A stretch of 64,000 nt of DNA from Marsupella aquatica (Eukaryota; Marchantiophyta), in NCBI GenBank assembly GCA_973895155.1, contig OZ316894.1, positions 10,788,001 through 10,852,000 of the forward strand, given 5' to 3'. Positions within the stretch are counted from its first letter, which is position 1. Each line of letters opens with the position of its first letter. The position numbers and the translations under genes are program-made. Shown here piece by piece: positions 48,913 to 60,929 of this stretch. The notes under the pieces were generated by a model. It made no database searches, had not been told where the DNA came from, and saw only the letters and a list, made by a program, of their open reading frames with translations.

Positions 48913-50551
48913 TTACGTTAATCACTCCGATTCAGGCGGCGCACAACCTTTTTCCCTAACGTCACTCGCTTCGATTCGGGACACGCACAACTCTCAAGCA
49001 CTGAAGCACTGGCTACCCTCTCAACTCCACGACTACAACTATAACTACATCTACTAAAGAGGGGAACTGATGAGCTACCCAACTTCTTGGGATGATGAGC
49101 TCGGGGGGTATCAGAATTGGGTCAGAACTTCTGAACTGAATTGAGCTTCTTCAGCAGATTCGATGAATGCTTCTAGTGCATTTGATGCAAAAAAGCTTTG
49201 TTTTGTCGGTGGTTTCGGACGTTCAATCCCCAAACCTTCCAAAGTCCTAGACCAATGTTTCAAAGCACCCCTCTAAGGTATTCAGGCTCGACATTCAACT
49301 TCTCGAAGCCAGGGGGAAAAGAAGAGGCAGGCTGTATGCTGACAGTGTCATGTACGAGGCTGGAGAAATTGCTTGCTGCTGCTGAGGAGGAGGAGGAGAA
49401 GGCTTGCTTTTACAATCGGATTTGAGCTTTCACACACGGGTTTGGCAGTGAACTGACGAAGTAGTCAGGGAGGAGTACGGGATCATGCTTATCCACTCGA
49501 GCGAGGCTTCAGGAGCCTTTTCGGAGTGCTCCAAGCGTGTATTTCAAATCTAAGACACTATTCTTAATAAGCGGAGCCAAACGAGGGAAAAGGCAAGGAG
49601 CTTGGGCATGATAACCAAGGGACACAAAAAGTACCCCCCATGCTTTTCTCCTTGAGAGCGAGGTTCTAGCTCAGGTGACCAGGGAGATTGGGACTTGGGT
49701 CCAGCAGGTTAGGTTCAAGCGCCCCTTTCTCAGTGGGTGTGGGTGAGTGCGAGGGTGAGTGTTTATGGGTGAGTTGGACCAAGTGCCATACAAATATCCT
49801 GTATGGCACTAAAACACTATAGTATGTAATGTTGCTCCTGTGGGGATGGACCTAAAGGTGCCACTGCGCACCTTTTCCATGCCAAACTCATCACTCTCTC
49901 CGCAGCTTGTGCACTCCTTGAAATCCAGTTGCCAAGCCAACTTGTCAACTCCCCCATCAATAGTGTTGGGCGGCCAATAGCATGGTGCACAATATTGCCG
50001 ATACCATGTTGGAATTGAGCTAGGCTGTGCTATTAAAAAATAAATAAATTCAATAGAGTCCATAGAGGACAAAGATTACTCGTAGGAAAAATAAAGAAAG
50101 CAAATACCAAAAACCTCAACTCAACGAAGAAAAAAACCTGTCTGCATCAGAAAGTGTCAATGTCTAGTGATCCACATCAAGTGTAGTGACCTGAACCTGC
50201 AAACGGGGCCTGAATATCCTCAAGCAAGGCAAAGCCTCTCACGAGGTGCACTAGTACACACTATTGAACTGATCCTCAATCTGTTACATCTGACTCAAGG
50301 TAAGAAACCAATGGTTGCAGCTGGTGAACATTGTTTTCAGGTCAATTTTAACCCACAAGTCTTACACTCAAGGAAATGGGCACCCTATCTCCCTCAAGAG
50401 ACTCCATAATGTTTTGAGGATTGCACATTGAGGCAATAGCTAAAGCTGTCCAACTTTGTCTTTGGAATAGTAAATGACAAGTTGTTACTTCACCAAATAG
50501 GACCAACTGACATCACTCATACACATAACGAAGTTATACATGAAAAATCTT
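48913..50551. other. Upstream of the unknown gene, then intergenic
   Basis: The first few hundred bases on the minus strand are the probable promoter and leader of the unknown gene. A GAGGAG run lies near 49385. A SINE candidate (49660-49811) and a 28-bp copy of part of exon 1 (49636-49663) are noted separately. No other gene seen. Confidence 0.45.
49660..49811 (+). repeat. tRNA-derived SINE candidate
   Basis: The plus strand reads TAGCTCAGGTGACCAGGGAG (A box) and AGGTTCAAGC (B box) about 40 bases later, followed by a G/T-rich stretch. A final hairpin GTGCCATACA..TGTATGGCAC ends in AAAACA. Confidence 0.55.
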
Positions 50552-51030
50552 TGTCGTGCACATACACATCGCTACACAACATATATCGCATGTCACACAT
50601 ATACAAACATGAGCACAAACAAACATAAGAGAATGGGGCTACAAGTGTAACTCATGTCCACACATGTCCAAAACCCACAATACCCTTCCAGGCCTATGTA
50701 CAACCTGGAAATCAATCTGAACAAACCACAACTGATGCCAATCAAACATCCGATTCTGTCTGAAATGATCAGATACAAATATCGAGCCAAACGCACATCA
50801 CGCTCTAAGGAATCCATGTTACATATACATGCAACCGGCCAGCCTCACCATAGCCGCCAAAGCTCATGCTCAAAAGCTCAACATCGAAGAAGTGAGGCCT
50901 TTGAGCCACAACAAAGGGATAACTATCCTTCACAAACATGAATTGAACCCTATCAGCTCATATAGCACACATACAAAACATATAAACCTAGAGCACGATA
51001 TACTCTAATACTACCTAGATTGGTGTGACA
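50552..51030. repeat. Solo LTR, TGTCA...TGACA family, copy C (479 bp)
   Basis: It begins TGTCGTGCACATACACATCG and ends TTGGTGTGACA. Long shared blocks with copy B: ACACAACATA.ATCGC.TGTCACA, CACATGTCCAAAACCCACAA, GGAATCCATG.TACAT and TATAGCAC.CATAC. A flanking duplication is not clear (TCTT left, TTCT right). The right 210 bases also occur at 4008-4217. Confidence 0.75.
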
Positions 51031-52541
51031 TTCTAGAAGGTGATCAACCCTACCCAGAAGCCAGCTCCACAATCTTGAATCCTGAATTCTTACTACTCAC
51101 TTTCACCTGAATCAAAAGTTAAATCCCTATTAATGACCATCTTGCAATGGGTTCTGCTCCGGCTTATTAACCAGTTTATAGATAGGTCTTTCTCCAAATC
51201 ACCGTGGTTTCAATGTATATCAGAGACTTTTCCAGCCTGCATGGCTTGCTATAGCACAGTTTCCGCCGAAAAGAAAGAGCGACATTACATACTATAGTAT
51301 GACACGTCCTTGTTTGGCAACCCAAATGCTAAATGGTATCATAGAAAAATCAAGGTATACATTCATCTTTGACTGTGTATTGCATTGAAGTTGTATACAT
51401 ACTTTGAAACTCGTAGGTAGAAGAAGGACAATTAGGAAGGGACGACCAATTATCTACAATAAATGGTCGCAATGGAACTAGACCTTCACATGAAATAAAA
51501 GTTTCACTTCAGCAGCTTAGTCCATTAGCAAATCTTGAGCAAAGCCTTTGATTTCCCTATCATGTATAACTGCAACATAGACAGTATTTCTGGGCCAGCA
51601 CTATCCAAACTCTTGATCTAAGTTAGTACCCAACATGTCATCTTGGCAGTGAGGTTTGCTCGGAGTTTTGATATAATTAAACATGACCAAACGGAATCAA
51701 GTATCCAGCCATTAGACTAGCTAGGAGTATGGCTATTCGTGACCTCTGAGTGGTGCATGTATTGGTCCCAGGTTTTTAAGAAAAATTGTGAGTATCAATC
51801 TTGTGGGAAAAACATTCTTTATAGAATATTCATTTCAAAAAAACTTCATGCTCAATTCTTCCCTTTCATTTTGAAATTGGAAACAACTTTATTGCCACCT
51901 GACAGAGGAACGCAAGTGTGCATAGCGCCATGCAAGAAGAAGATTGGGGATTTTCCTTTTGTGCAACAACTTCTAAAGAAAAAATGAGACACCACTCATG
52001 CTTGCTTAAAAGTTTAATTAGTTTGAAGACCCCTTGGTTATGTGAGTTTGATGTAATTCAACAAGTTAGAGTCAATGATGACTTTCATATTGGAACAGGT
52101 TTGAATATGGAGATGAGAGTAGAAAACTGAGATCATTCATGGTAAGAGTCCATGCAAACTGTTTCCTTGGTACTCGTGTGTCCATATAGTCCATAATACC
52201 TTCCATACAGTCCACACAAAAATATAATAGCACTTGAAGAGTTTCATACGTTTCTTTGGTATCCCTCCGTCCATAGTAAGCCAAAGGTTCCTTACAGTCC
52301 CTTGGTATTCCTCTATCCATAGTAGCCAAAGAGTCTCTTATGGTGCCTTGGTAAATGTGACGGTAGGTTAAGGATTTCTTTCTACCCATGGTCATTTCAA
52401 ATTTTTACCAATTCAATAGAAAACTCATATAATTTACTGGAAAACACTGATATATCAATCACAACTTATCCAAAGGTTACTTTTTACCAATTTCTTTGTT
52501 TATTTGAAATATGGGTTTTCCATTTTCCATTTTTTTTACAA
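51031..52541. other. Intergenic, with a short repeat near 52160-52360
   Basis: No gene. Around 52160-52360 CCTTGGTA.TCCTC..TCCATAGTA.GCCAAAG recurs two to three times at spacings of about 60 bp. Confidence 0.45.
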
Positions 52542-52699
52542 TTACGGGGTTTAACTCATTTTCTTTGCCTGCTCAAACACAAATAGTCATATTTGGTTCT
52601 TCTTGCATAACAAACTTTTCTTGATTGTGACCAATAGTGCTAATGTGGCTGCACTAGCTTCTAGGGATTTTGGAAGGAGCTTCCCATGGGGGTGAGTAA
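52542..52699 (-). mobile_element. TTACGG-ended MITE-like element, copy 4 (158 bp, diverged)
   Basis: The plus strand starts TTACGGGGTTTAA and ends CCATGGGGGTGAGTAA. Inner words such as GGGATTTTGGAAGG and GTGGCTGCACTAGC align with copy 2. The right terminus has lost the exact CCGTAA. Confidence 0.6.
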
Positions 52700-52828
52700 A
52701 GATGGTTTTGGTTTTGGAATGCTTTTACAAAAGTTTCACATAAGCTTTATGAACTTTATAAATAGGTGCAATGTCTTCTTTTCAATGTGCAAGGAATCCT
52801 TACTACTGTGAAAGTAAAAGCGCAATAA

Positions 52829-53090
52829 AAACCCAATGAGGAAGGCAACCGAGAAAGGGAATAACCCATACCTAATAAGGAAAGAGAACCAACAACTTTA
52901 GGGGGATGAATCTGTAAAGACCCAATAAGGAAAGGCCACCCACAAAGGGAATAACCCAAACCTTATAAGGAACGAGAACCAACAACTTTAGGGGGATAAA
53001 TCTGTAAAGTCCCAATAAGGAAAGGCCACCTGGGAGGCCACCCACAAAGGGAATTGAAAACTCAAACCCAATAAGAGAAGACAACCCAAA
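52829..53090 (+). repeat. ~90-bp tandem repeat, two to three units
   Basis: CCCAAT(A/G)AGGAA.G.CAACC, AAAGGGAATAACCCA, GAGAACCAACAACTTTAGGG and ATCTGTAAAG recur in the same order from about 52829, 52919 and 53009, the last unit rearranged. Confidence 0.9.
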
Positions 53091-53811
53091 GGGAGGCCTG
53101 GTGTTGAAGCCTGCTGCTAGCAAGCTACACCACCACACACATCTGGGAGTGGGATATAGTGGAATGTTTGACACTATTCACCGCAATTAGTGTTAACTGC
53201 ATGTTAAATCTACGTCAAGTTAATGCCCTCCGTACACCATAACCCTAAACCAATACACTATATTTATGATCACCGAATGATTTGAATGACATGTGTCTTG
53301 GTTTATTTTCTGGTTGTGCGATTGACATAGATTTAACATGCGGTTGAGTGTTATAGTTATTCCAGTGAAGCAGATCATCTACAACACTCATGAATTAGCA
53401 TTACTTAAACAAACCAAATTCGTGCATTTAAAAACCTTTTGGCCACGGGAAAGAAGCTGGGTGCTCCAGGTTAAGCATGACTTTTTGCGCCCTAACATGC
53501 ACAAATTACTGTAGAAATTCCCTATTCCCCTCTGATTGTTAGTAACACTAGTTTCCCACTCACATTTATTAGACACAAACACTACAGTAATAGTAGTGAG
53601 GTGCAGTTTTTGTGACCCATCAATTGTGCTTAAGAGGATAAGCAAGGCTTGAGCCCATTGTTTTAGTAGTGGAATTTTGCCAAAACTCCACATCACTGAA
53701 AAGTTTTCACTATTTTTGGCAAACCTTCCCCACTTTCTTTATCTTCCAGTAGGCAGTTTTTCACATAGCCACATACACCATTACCTCATATAATACATAC
53801 ATTGCCACTCT
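53091..53811. other. Intergenic, no gene seen
   Basis: TGACATAGATTTAACATGC.GTT near 53323-53346 is the approximate reverse complement of AACTGCATGTTAAATCTACGTCA near 53195-53217, a 20-bp inverted pair about 130 bases apart that could be the ends of a small element. Confidence 0.5.
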
Positions 53812-53976
53812 TTACGTACCCCCATGAGAGGTCCCTTGCAAATTCACTCTCATGAGGTTGTGCCACATAAGCACAACCAGCCACAAAACAGGAAAAATCC
53901 TATTTTTGACAGTAACAAAAGTGCACATTCATGTTTGTGGCAAAAGCAACGTAACTTTTGGGGCGCCATGCCGTAA
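53812..53976 (+). mobile_element. TTACGG-ended MITE-like element, copy 3 (165 bp)
   Basis: It begins TTACGTACCCCCATGAGAGG and ends GCGCCATGCCGTAA. Same orientation and length as copy 1, sharing GAGGTCCCTT, CATTC.TGTTTGTGGCA and the right end. Confidence 0.75.
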
Positions 53977-54184
53977 GTATTAAGTGTAAAAAAAACCAAC
54001 ATACAAAGGAAGAGATGTCATTTAGTAAAATAAAGTTACCATTCTGATGTTTATTAATGATATCTCAGTGTTTTACATCAAAATGCTTATAATTTTTAAT
54101 TATTTGCAAGTTTGAAAAAACAAACCAATAGAAATGTACATAGTTAGAAATTCTTTGGCTCCACATTATAAAACTAAATAATCA

Positions 54185-54660
54185 ATCTCCTTAGTACTTG
54201 ATGAAATCTGTCAATGTTTGATTCATTGGAAAGTTCAAGATCAAGATTTAGAAATTCATGCCCTCTTTAGCACTGTCTTGATAAAATCTCTCAATGTCAC
54301 ACTCATTGGAAAGCTCGAGTAAAATTAGAAACTCATCATCTCCTTAGTACTTGACCAAATCTATCAATATTAGGTTCATTGGAAAGCTAGAGAAGTTTGG
54401 ATTCTCATGATCTCTCTTATTCTTGACAAATACTCTCAATGTCACATATTAGAAAGCTAGAGAGATTGAAAACCTCATAATCTCTTTAGTACCGTGACAA
54501 AATCTGACATGAAATTTGTCAATGTTGGAAAGCTAAAAGAATTCAAGAACTCATTATCCAAATTTCTTATTGTCACACTCATTAGAAAGGCAAAGAAATT
54601 CAAAAACTCATTTGGAACTTGACAAAATTTGTCAATCTGAGGCTCATTGGAAACCTTTCT
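54185..54660 (+). repeat. Diverged ~56-80-bp tandem array, about seven units
   Basis: CATT(G/A)GAAAG marks units near 54224, 54304, 54377, 54446, 54524, 54580 and 54644. Most units also carry CTTGA.AAAAT.T.TCAAT and AACTCAT. Confidence 0.85.
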
Positions 54661-55790
54661 AGATTAAGAGATGTCACAGTCTGGTCATCGTCACAAACTT
54701 AGCCGCTGCAAATTGATTTTTCCGATTACATCGCCATCACTTGTCCACAACACTTGCTTCCCGGCTTGAATTGTTTGCGTCCCTCCAATCTTCAACCGAA
54801 GCTCACTTTGAATACATGTTGACGCCAAATGCAACCTCTATGTCAAAGAAACAATCGCTGGCCTCCCCCTCACACCATAGCTTTCATAAATAAAAAAGAC
54901 TACAAAAACTTCATGTAAAGTGATGACTCGTCCGTTTTGTGCGTTCTTCCCACCGAAACGACAAGCGCTCTTTCACCAACAGTTGAGTGTTGTCCTCCAG
55001 TCTGTCTTGTGACAGTAATGCTCAATGTAATTCACAAACGAACAATCATGAATAATAGAAACATAATTTCTCCAATGTGTAAACGAAAATCATCAAAAAA
55101 CTCAATTCCTCCACATTCAACCTTCCATTTGATAAACCAGAGAGATCATCTCAACCAAGACTACCAGGAGACTCAAAACTATTGGTTACCACCTTGCTCG
55201 AGATTGATATCACTTCATCACACATGTACACATTCCTTGGATGAACTTGGGGGTCCATGGATTAATTTTTGGTATACATTGTCATTGATTTTTTGGTTAT
55301 CACAATGTCACTGTTTTGTTTGTGTGTTAAAAAATTAATAGTGGGTTAGCCTTCACATTTAATGGCTATCATTGCACCCAGTCTTGCAATCACACAGCTC
55401 CTGTCCCTCAAGGTGACATTGGCCACCCTCAACAGGACTGATTCTATGCATAGGGACAGGCTGGCCTTTGAAAAAGGCTGTACATAAAATGGGAGGACAG
55501 GACCACCCACAGTGCCCCTCGGCACATCAAGATGAAATATTAACCCAGGTTAATTTTTTAACCCCATAAACGAAAATAATGATATCATGATACTGAGAAA
55601 ATTCAGTGACAAGGTACATGGATTGCCCTCCAAAGGGAGCAATCTAGTGAATCCTAGAACCTTGAAAATTACCTTGCTCACGTCCCTCCCTTTTTAAAAT
55701 GCCTCCAAACAACAATAAACACCTCCTTCATTGACGGGCCTACCATCAATGCTCGATGAAGGATAAGTTATCATGAATCCCAACATCAGT
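54661..55790. other. Intergenic, no gene recognised
   Basis: One 133-codon ORF (54937-55338) has no domain and unremarkable codon use, so it is not called. No repeat of note. Confidence 0.5.
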
Positions 55791-55821
55791 CTACGTCTCT
55801 ACGAGGAATGGAGCTGAGGTC

Positions 55822-56520
55822 GTACCCATCAAATGATAGGAAGAATTTTTTATTTCCTCATTTATTGCTTTCCTTAAATGATAGGAAGAGTAGATCGTGC
55901 TCTTCATTGCTGTGCATTGGATAGGATTTGAACTACGCTAAATGTGAGATTTGTGTGTTCAGATGAGGACCAAGGCCATGGCCAAAGAGGGTCTGCAAAT
56001 GAAATGAAGGGAAGGGGATCTGCAAATGAAATGAAGGGAAGGGGATCTGTAAATGACATGAGTAATTGGGGTGAGGACTGTGGAATGGACTAGGGGTCGT
56101 ACCAACCAAATGATAGGAATAGTATATCGTGCTATTATTCATGGCATTGGATAGGAACTGAACTACAGTAGTTGTGAAATTTGTGTGTTTGGATGTAGGC
56201 CATGGGTGATGAGGGCCCCAAATGAAATGAAGGATGGACCTAGAAATGACATGAGTCCTTCGTGAAGACTGGACTTGGGGTCGTACCCATCAAATGATAG
56301 GGGAGAATTTTTAATTTATTGTTTAGGAAACATCTAAAAGACATTCCTAAACATGACACTACTGTAGATCTCATTGGACAGGAGTTGAATTACACGAAAT
56401 GAGAGATCTGTGCGTTTGGATGTAGACCAGTGAGGGCCCCCAAATGAAATGAAGGGGAGGGAAGGGAAGGGAAGGGACATAGAAATCACCTGGGAGTAAT
56501 TTGGGTGAGGATTGAGGAAG
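55822..56520 (+). repeat. Three large tandem units (~185-275 bp)
   Basis: Each unit carries TCGTACC.A.CAAATGATAGG (55832, 56097, 56281), CATTGGA.AGGA..TGAA.TAC (about 55915, 56149, 56371), GTGT..GGATG and AAATGAAATGAAGG. The first unit also contains a 27-bp exact duplication around GGGATCTGCAAATGAAATGAA. Confidence 0.9.
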
Positions 56521-56530
56521 GGGATTGGGC

Positions 56531-57639
56531 CATTGGGGAGATTGGGAAGTACAACGAAATTTAATAAGCCGCTCGAGGAGGACATTCATGGGAGGCTGCC
56601 TTGAACGGCGAGAAACGACGGTGTTAAGGGGGACATTAATCATTGCATTTATTGCTATTGTGTTTTGAGGTTTGTGTTATTATATTCCTTCTTTATAGTT
56701 CTTTTTCTTTAATCTTGCACTTGCAGCGTTGGCTATTCTAATATGGAAATCGGAACGTACGTTTGAAAGGACTACTGTAATCACCTCATCCCCTCCATGT
56801 TCCAATGGTACAACTATAGTCGTCTCTCAGCACACTCTCAAGAAAGAGCATTATTTGTGCACTACGAGATAAGTGCAAACTCATTGATTGTGCACTTATT
56901 GATAAGACTATATGGTTTACATCTCTCTGTTAAATGTGCCATTACTCCCAACCTAAATAGTATCTCCCTGTCCTAAATTCAGTCCTCTACACCATAAGTG
57001 CAATTTTACTCTACTAAAATATTTCATGCACTTACTAGGAAGTAAAATTTGATCAATTGTGCACTTACCAATACTGTTCATGTACACTAAGATTTTGCAC
57101 TTACTAGTTTGTCCTTTTGCCAAAAGAATTCATGCCTGAGTGCACTTAGAAGAAAAGTGTAAACTCTGTGAAGAAGTTAAGAAGGGGGTGCCTTGCAGTT
57201 AGCCATAGTTTGCACTTAATGTTTGTGCACTCAGAGAGCGACTACTGCACAGGGGTTCAACTCTGCAAAACGGTAGTCTCCAAACAACCAACAAAAACGG
57301 GATAGAAATACTCCCACCTTTGCCTTGAGTATGGTCAAAGTAAATTACTCTCAGCTTACATCCATGGTACTACCGCGCTTACTGACTTTCGTCAGTTGTT
57401 TCGTGTGGTGTAAAAGAAAATTTAGTTTTGGAGGTTTCTTCCCATTCTTTTTAGAGAAAAGTCGCCTAGGGCTTACAACTTTATTTCAAGTGAAGTGAGG
57501 CTCAAATAGCCAAAAAGCTGTTGGTCCATGTGCAAGGACAAATAACGGGTCCTCACTTTCTGGTCACAGGTTACAGACTAGTAACCCTAAACCAACCCGT
57601 CATTACCCTACACATAAGGTCATGGTAACACCCCAAGCA
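56531..57639. other. Intergenic, TGCACTTA-rich
   Basis: No gene. Between about 56845 and 57235 the word TGCACTTA or its relatives TGCACTCA/AAGTGCA occurs about ten times, at irregular spacing. Confidence 0.5.
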
Positions 57640-57830
57640 GGGCCCCAATCAAGGAGGGGCTTGGGACTAGTGTCACACCCACACAATTACTTAGGCAGGG
57701 GGCATGCTTCACACATCCCCTGCCTCACACACACAGGGGCATGCACACAAGTTCAGGTCCAGGATTTGAACCCAGTGCCTCAACCGCCATGCTAGCTAAA
57801 TGCAACCAAATCTCACTGGAAACTAGTGTG
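57640..57830 (-). repeat. tRNA-derived SINE candidate with perfect B box
   Basis: The minus strand shows TTAGCTAGCATGGCGGTT (A-box-like) and GGTTCAAATCC, a full B-box match, 30-odd bases on. A C/A-rich region follows with an inverted pair around GCATGCCCCTGTG / CACACATCCCCTGCC. Confidence 0.55.
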
Positions 57831-59984
57831 GAACACTTTTAGAGAAAGTACTCCTTTGCTTCTTTCTTCCAGGATTGGTGCGAAGGTGGAAAATAGATCA
57901 GGAGCAATGGGCAAGTTGGGGAGAGACAATATGTCTAGTAATTGCTTTTCATCAAAATAGCAAGCAAAATAGCAAACAAGGCCACCTGTTTTACTAGGCA
58001 TTGTTGTGACTTAAGATAACACAAGGACCCACAAGGGAAAACTAGTACAACTCAAGACCTCAGGAACATATGCAGGCCAGGCATTGCACTGTCCATAGAC
58101 GCAAACAGCCAATGAAAGGCGGAAAGGAATGCTTGCAACCAAGTAGAGGCAAAAGCTTGGAGGGGCAAAAAACAACTACTAAGGGCAATGAACACCTGAT
58201 CACATAAATTAAAGAACAAAGTCCCTCAGCAATTCATTTGGTTTGGAATCTCATGAAGCAATTAACTTTGTCTGCAATGTTCTTATGTAGCTTCATGTGT
58301 TGGGCTGATTGTGGTAATAGGACGGGTTATCACATAATTTGACACAATTTGCCACACAACACTCAATACATAATTGACGACCTGGGTTTGAATTTGATTA
58401 TGCATGGTTGTGACTTTCATGGATTCAATGTAGTTAGAGATTCATGTGGTTCAAGAATTGTAGTGGTTGTTCAATCTTGATCTCGGGGTCTCACAATATG
58501 GAGACCTCCTCATCACCTGCAACATTTCTTAGGCCTTGGACCCCCTAAAATGTAAGAATATTTATTTATTTATTAACCCCTATAAAGTTGGACTATTCTT
58601 TGACTATTCTAAAATTTTGATTTAAAAGACTCTATTGTTATTCTGCAAAATTTTTTAAGTCTTCCCTTCAAATCAATATAATGACCCTATCCTTTGCCGC
58701 ATGTGATATATCATTTTCGTGGAAGTGAAAATCTTGATTAGTTCTCCTTTAATTTTCATGAAGGCAACCACCACCCTTCTATTGAAAAGGAGGAAGTGAC
58801 TCTTTAAGCAGATTCATTTGGCATGTTTTTGTTAATTTAATCTATTGCTAAAATACCAGTAAGTTTTATTAGGTTACAGTCTCACTTTACAGAATATATT
58901 TAGTTTGAATCTGAGTAACTTTTTTATGGAACAGAATGTGCATGCATAGTCAAGATTATCTTAGCATCCAAGTGACTTAATGTGATCACTAGGACTCTTG
59001 AACATTTTTGGATATTTGGTCTTCCCGGGGATTTCCCTAAGAGAGTGTTCCTCTCCTGTCAGCCCTGCCTTTGGGAACATTACTCCCGGTGCCTTCTTTT
59101 GGCAGTGTGATATTTTGTATGGGTTATTCCAATGTGAGCTTCTCCAATAAAATATACGAGCAACAGCAAACTGTGGACTGTGGTGAGTTGAGATTGAGCT
59201 TCTAAATTTACTTACATAATCCAGCCTTATATGCTATTAATAGAGATTCAATTTATGAATTGAATTTTGTTAGACAAATTTCATGAGTTCTATCGATCAA
59301 GTGATCAACCGTAGTCTGTAGATTCCTTGCAAACTAAATACATTTGAGCAAAACCAAGGGCTGTACAGGATGGCATCGCTAGTTGGTGGTTTTCACCTAT
59401 CTAAACCACCATAATATAGTAAAGACTCTCCAAGGGCAACTTCTGTATATATGTGATAATCAACAAACAAATTTTGAATTCAGTTATGCCCTGAGTGTTT
59501 TCCTGACCTTGGGGGCATTACTCCAAGGGGGGGTGGGGGTCCCATATCATGCGCAAAGTTTTGGGAATAAACACCATAGTACATAAGTAAATAATTTTTT
59601 TTCAATGATTTTTACTCTAAAACTTTGCAATATTATTGGAATATTCAAAATTTTGGTTTTTAAAAACAATCTAATTCTTATAGCTAAACACCCATCATGT
59701 TCTTCCGCAAATTAAAATTGATAAATTTTTCACTACACTCCATAAAATCCCTACACTTATTTGCATGTGATAGGTTGGAAGAAAAGAAATAAGGACCTCG
59801 GGTTCCTGACCATTGAATTCCAAACTAGTGTTGTGAGGAGAAAAAGGTTGTCTATTGTTGTCTTATGCAGGCCCTGCTTCATCCCCACCACCTTCCCTCC
59901 TCACTGAATGGTTTTCAAAAAACAAGTTGGTGCTTGATCAAACAAGTCAGGGACAAAGTCAGGGACTTGATCAAGGCTAGATAT
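57831..59984. other. Intergenic, no gene recognised
   Basis: AT-rich. A G-rich run (GGGGGGGTGGGGGT, 59528-59541) and a TTTGAATTTG word near 58388 are the only notable spots. Confidence 0.5.
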
Positions 59985-60225
59985 GGTACTTTGTACATGC
60001 ACAAGCAAAGAGTTAGCTTATGAGTGGACCTTAGGTGGCTCATTGTTACAAAGTTGTTTGAGAGATAGGAAGAATTTGTGATGTAGAGACTTGGTATGGC
60101 TCATAGATCTAGAATACAATTTCTTGTGAAATCTTGTGGATTGACCTCTGGAGAGATGAATCATGTATCTCTTGTATCATTTATTTGTTTGCTGAATGTT
60201 TAGCACGTGCATGCTATCTATGAGT
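59985..60225 (+). repeat. Diverged LTR remnant related to the copia 3' LTR
   Basis: GGCTCATTGTTA, TTGAGAGATAGG.AGA, GTAGAGACT.GGTATGGC, GAT/GGACCTC..GAG.TGAA and ATCTCTTGT.TC follow in the same order as at 3811-3960. No coding part lies next to it, so it looks like an old solo LTR of the same or a sister family. Confidence 0.65.
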
Positions 60226-60929
60226 GGCCCATTCCTCAAAATCATGCCATATGACTACCCCAAAAATTATAGTAATTTGCTATCTACCAATATTTTAAGG
60301 GTAAAGGGTAATATAGCAAGAACCTCTCAATTATAGCCCACAATACAAAACACACAGGAGAATGTTCATTCTGGTTGCCTGATTTGAATCTATGGTCCAT
60401 GGGAGCATCATTTTCTAATACCCAACTATCAAACACGAAACACAACACCTAGTGTTTTGGAGCATATCCCCGCCCTTGTCCTTCTGGCCAGTTGCACGGC
60501 ATGAGGACTACAGCACAGCTGGGTTTCCTTTGTTTCATTACAAAAGAAAGGCCCGGTAGGTTTCATTTGCCAACTCTGGTATTTGAATAGGAATGACTGT
60601 CTACAGGTGTTGCATCTTGTCCGTTGCTTTGAAATGATTCCCCCCCTTATTGGACTTCATTGTTGTATGGCTGGTCTTTGCTCCATTCGGCTGGCAGAAA
60701 CAAAGCTCTGAGATATATTCTATTGCAATAACTCATCAATCAAGGGGAAAAAACAAGAACATGAAACTTAAGCCCTCCATCTGCCCTTTTTTTGTTTGGC
60801 GTTGCAAGGAGTATTTATTGATAATCAATCTCCAAACACTGTACACATAGAACCCTCTAAAATACCCTTTAACTCTTTAAGCCTGAGGTTTCCGTGAGTC
60901 CCGTTATAGTATTAACCCACCACAACCCT

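Noticed and set aside
54937-55338. 133-codon ORF
   Set aside because: No recognisable motif, no splice partners and low-complexity flanks; length is compatible with chance.
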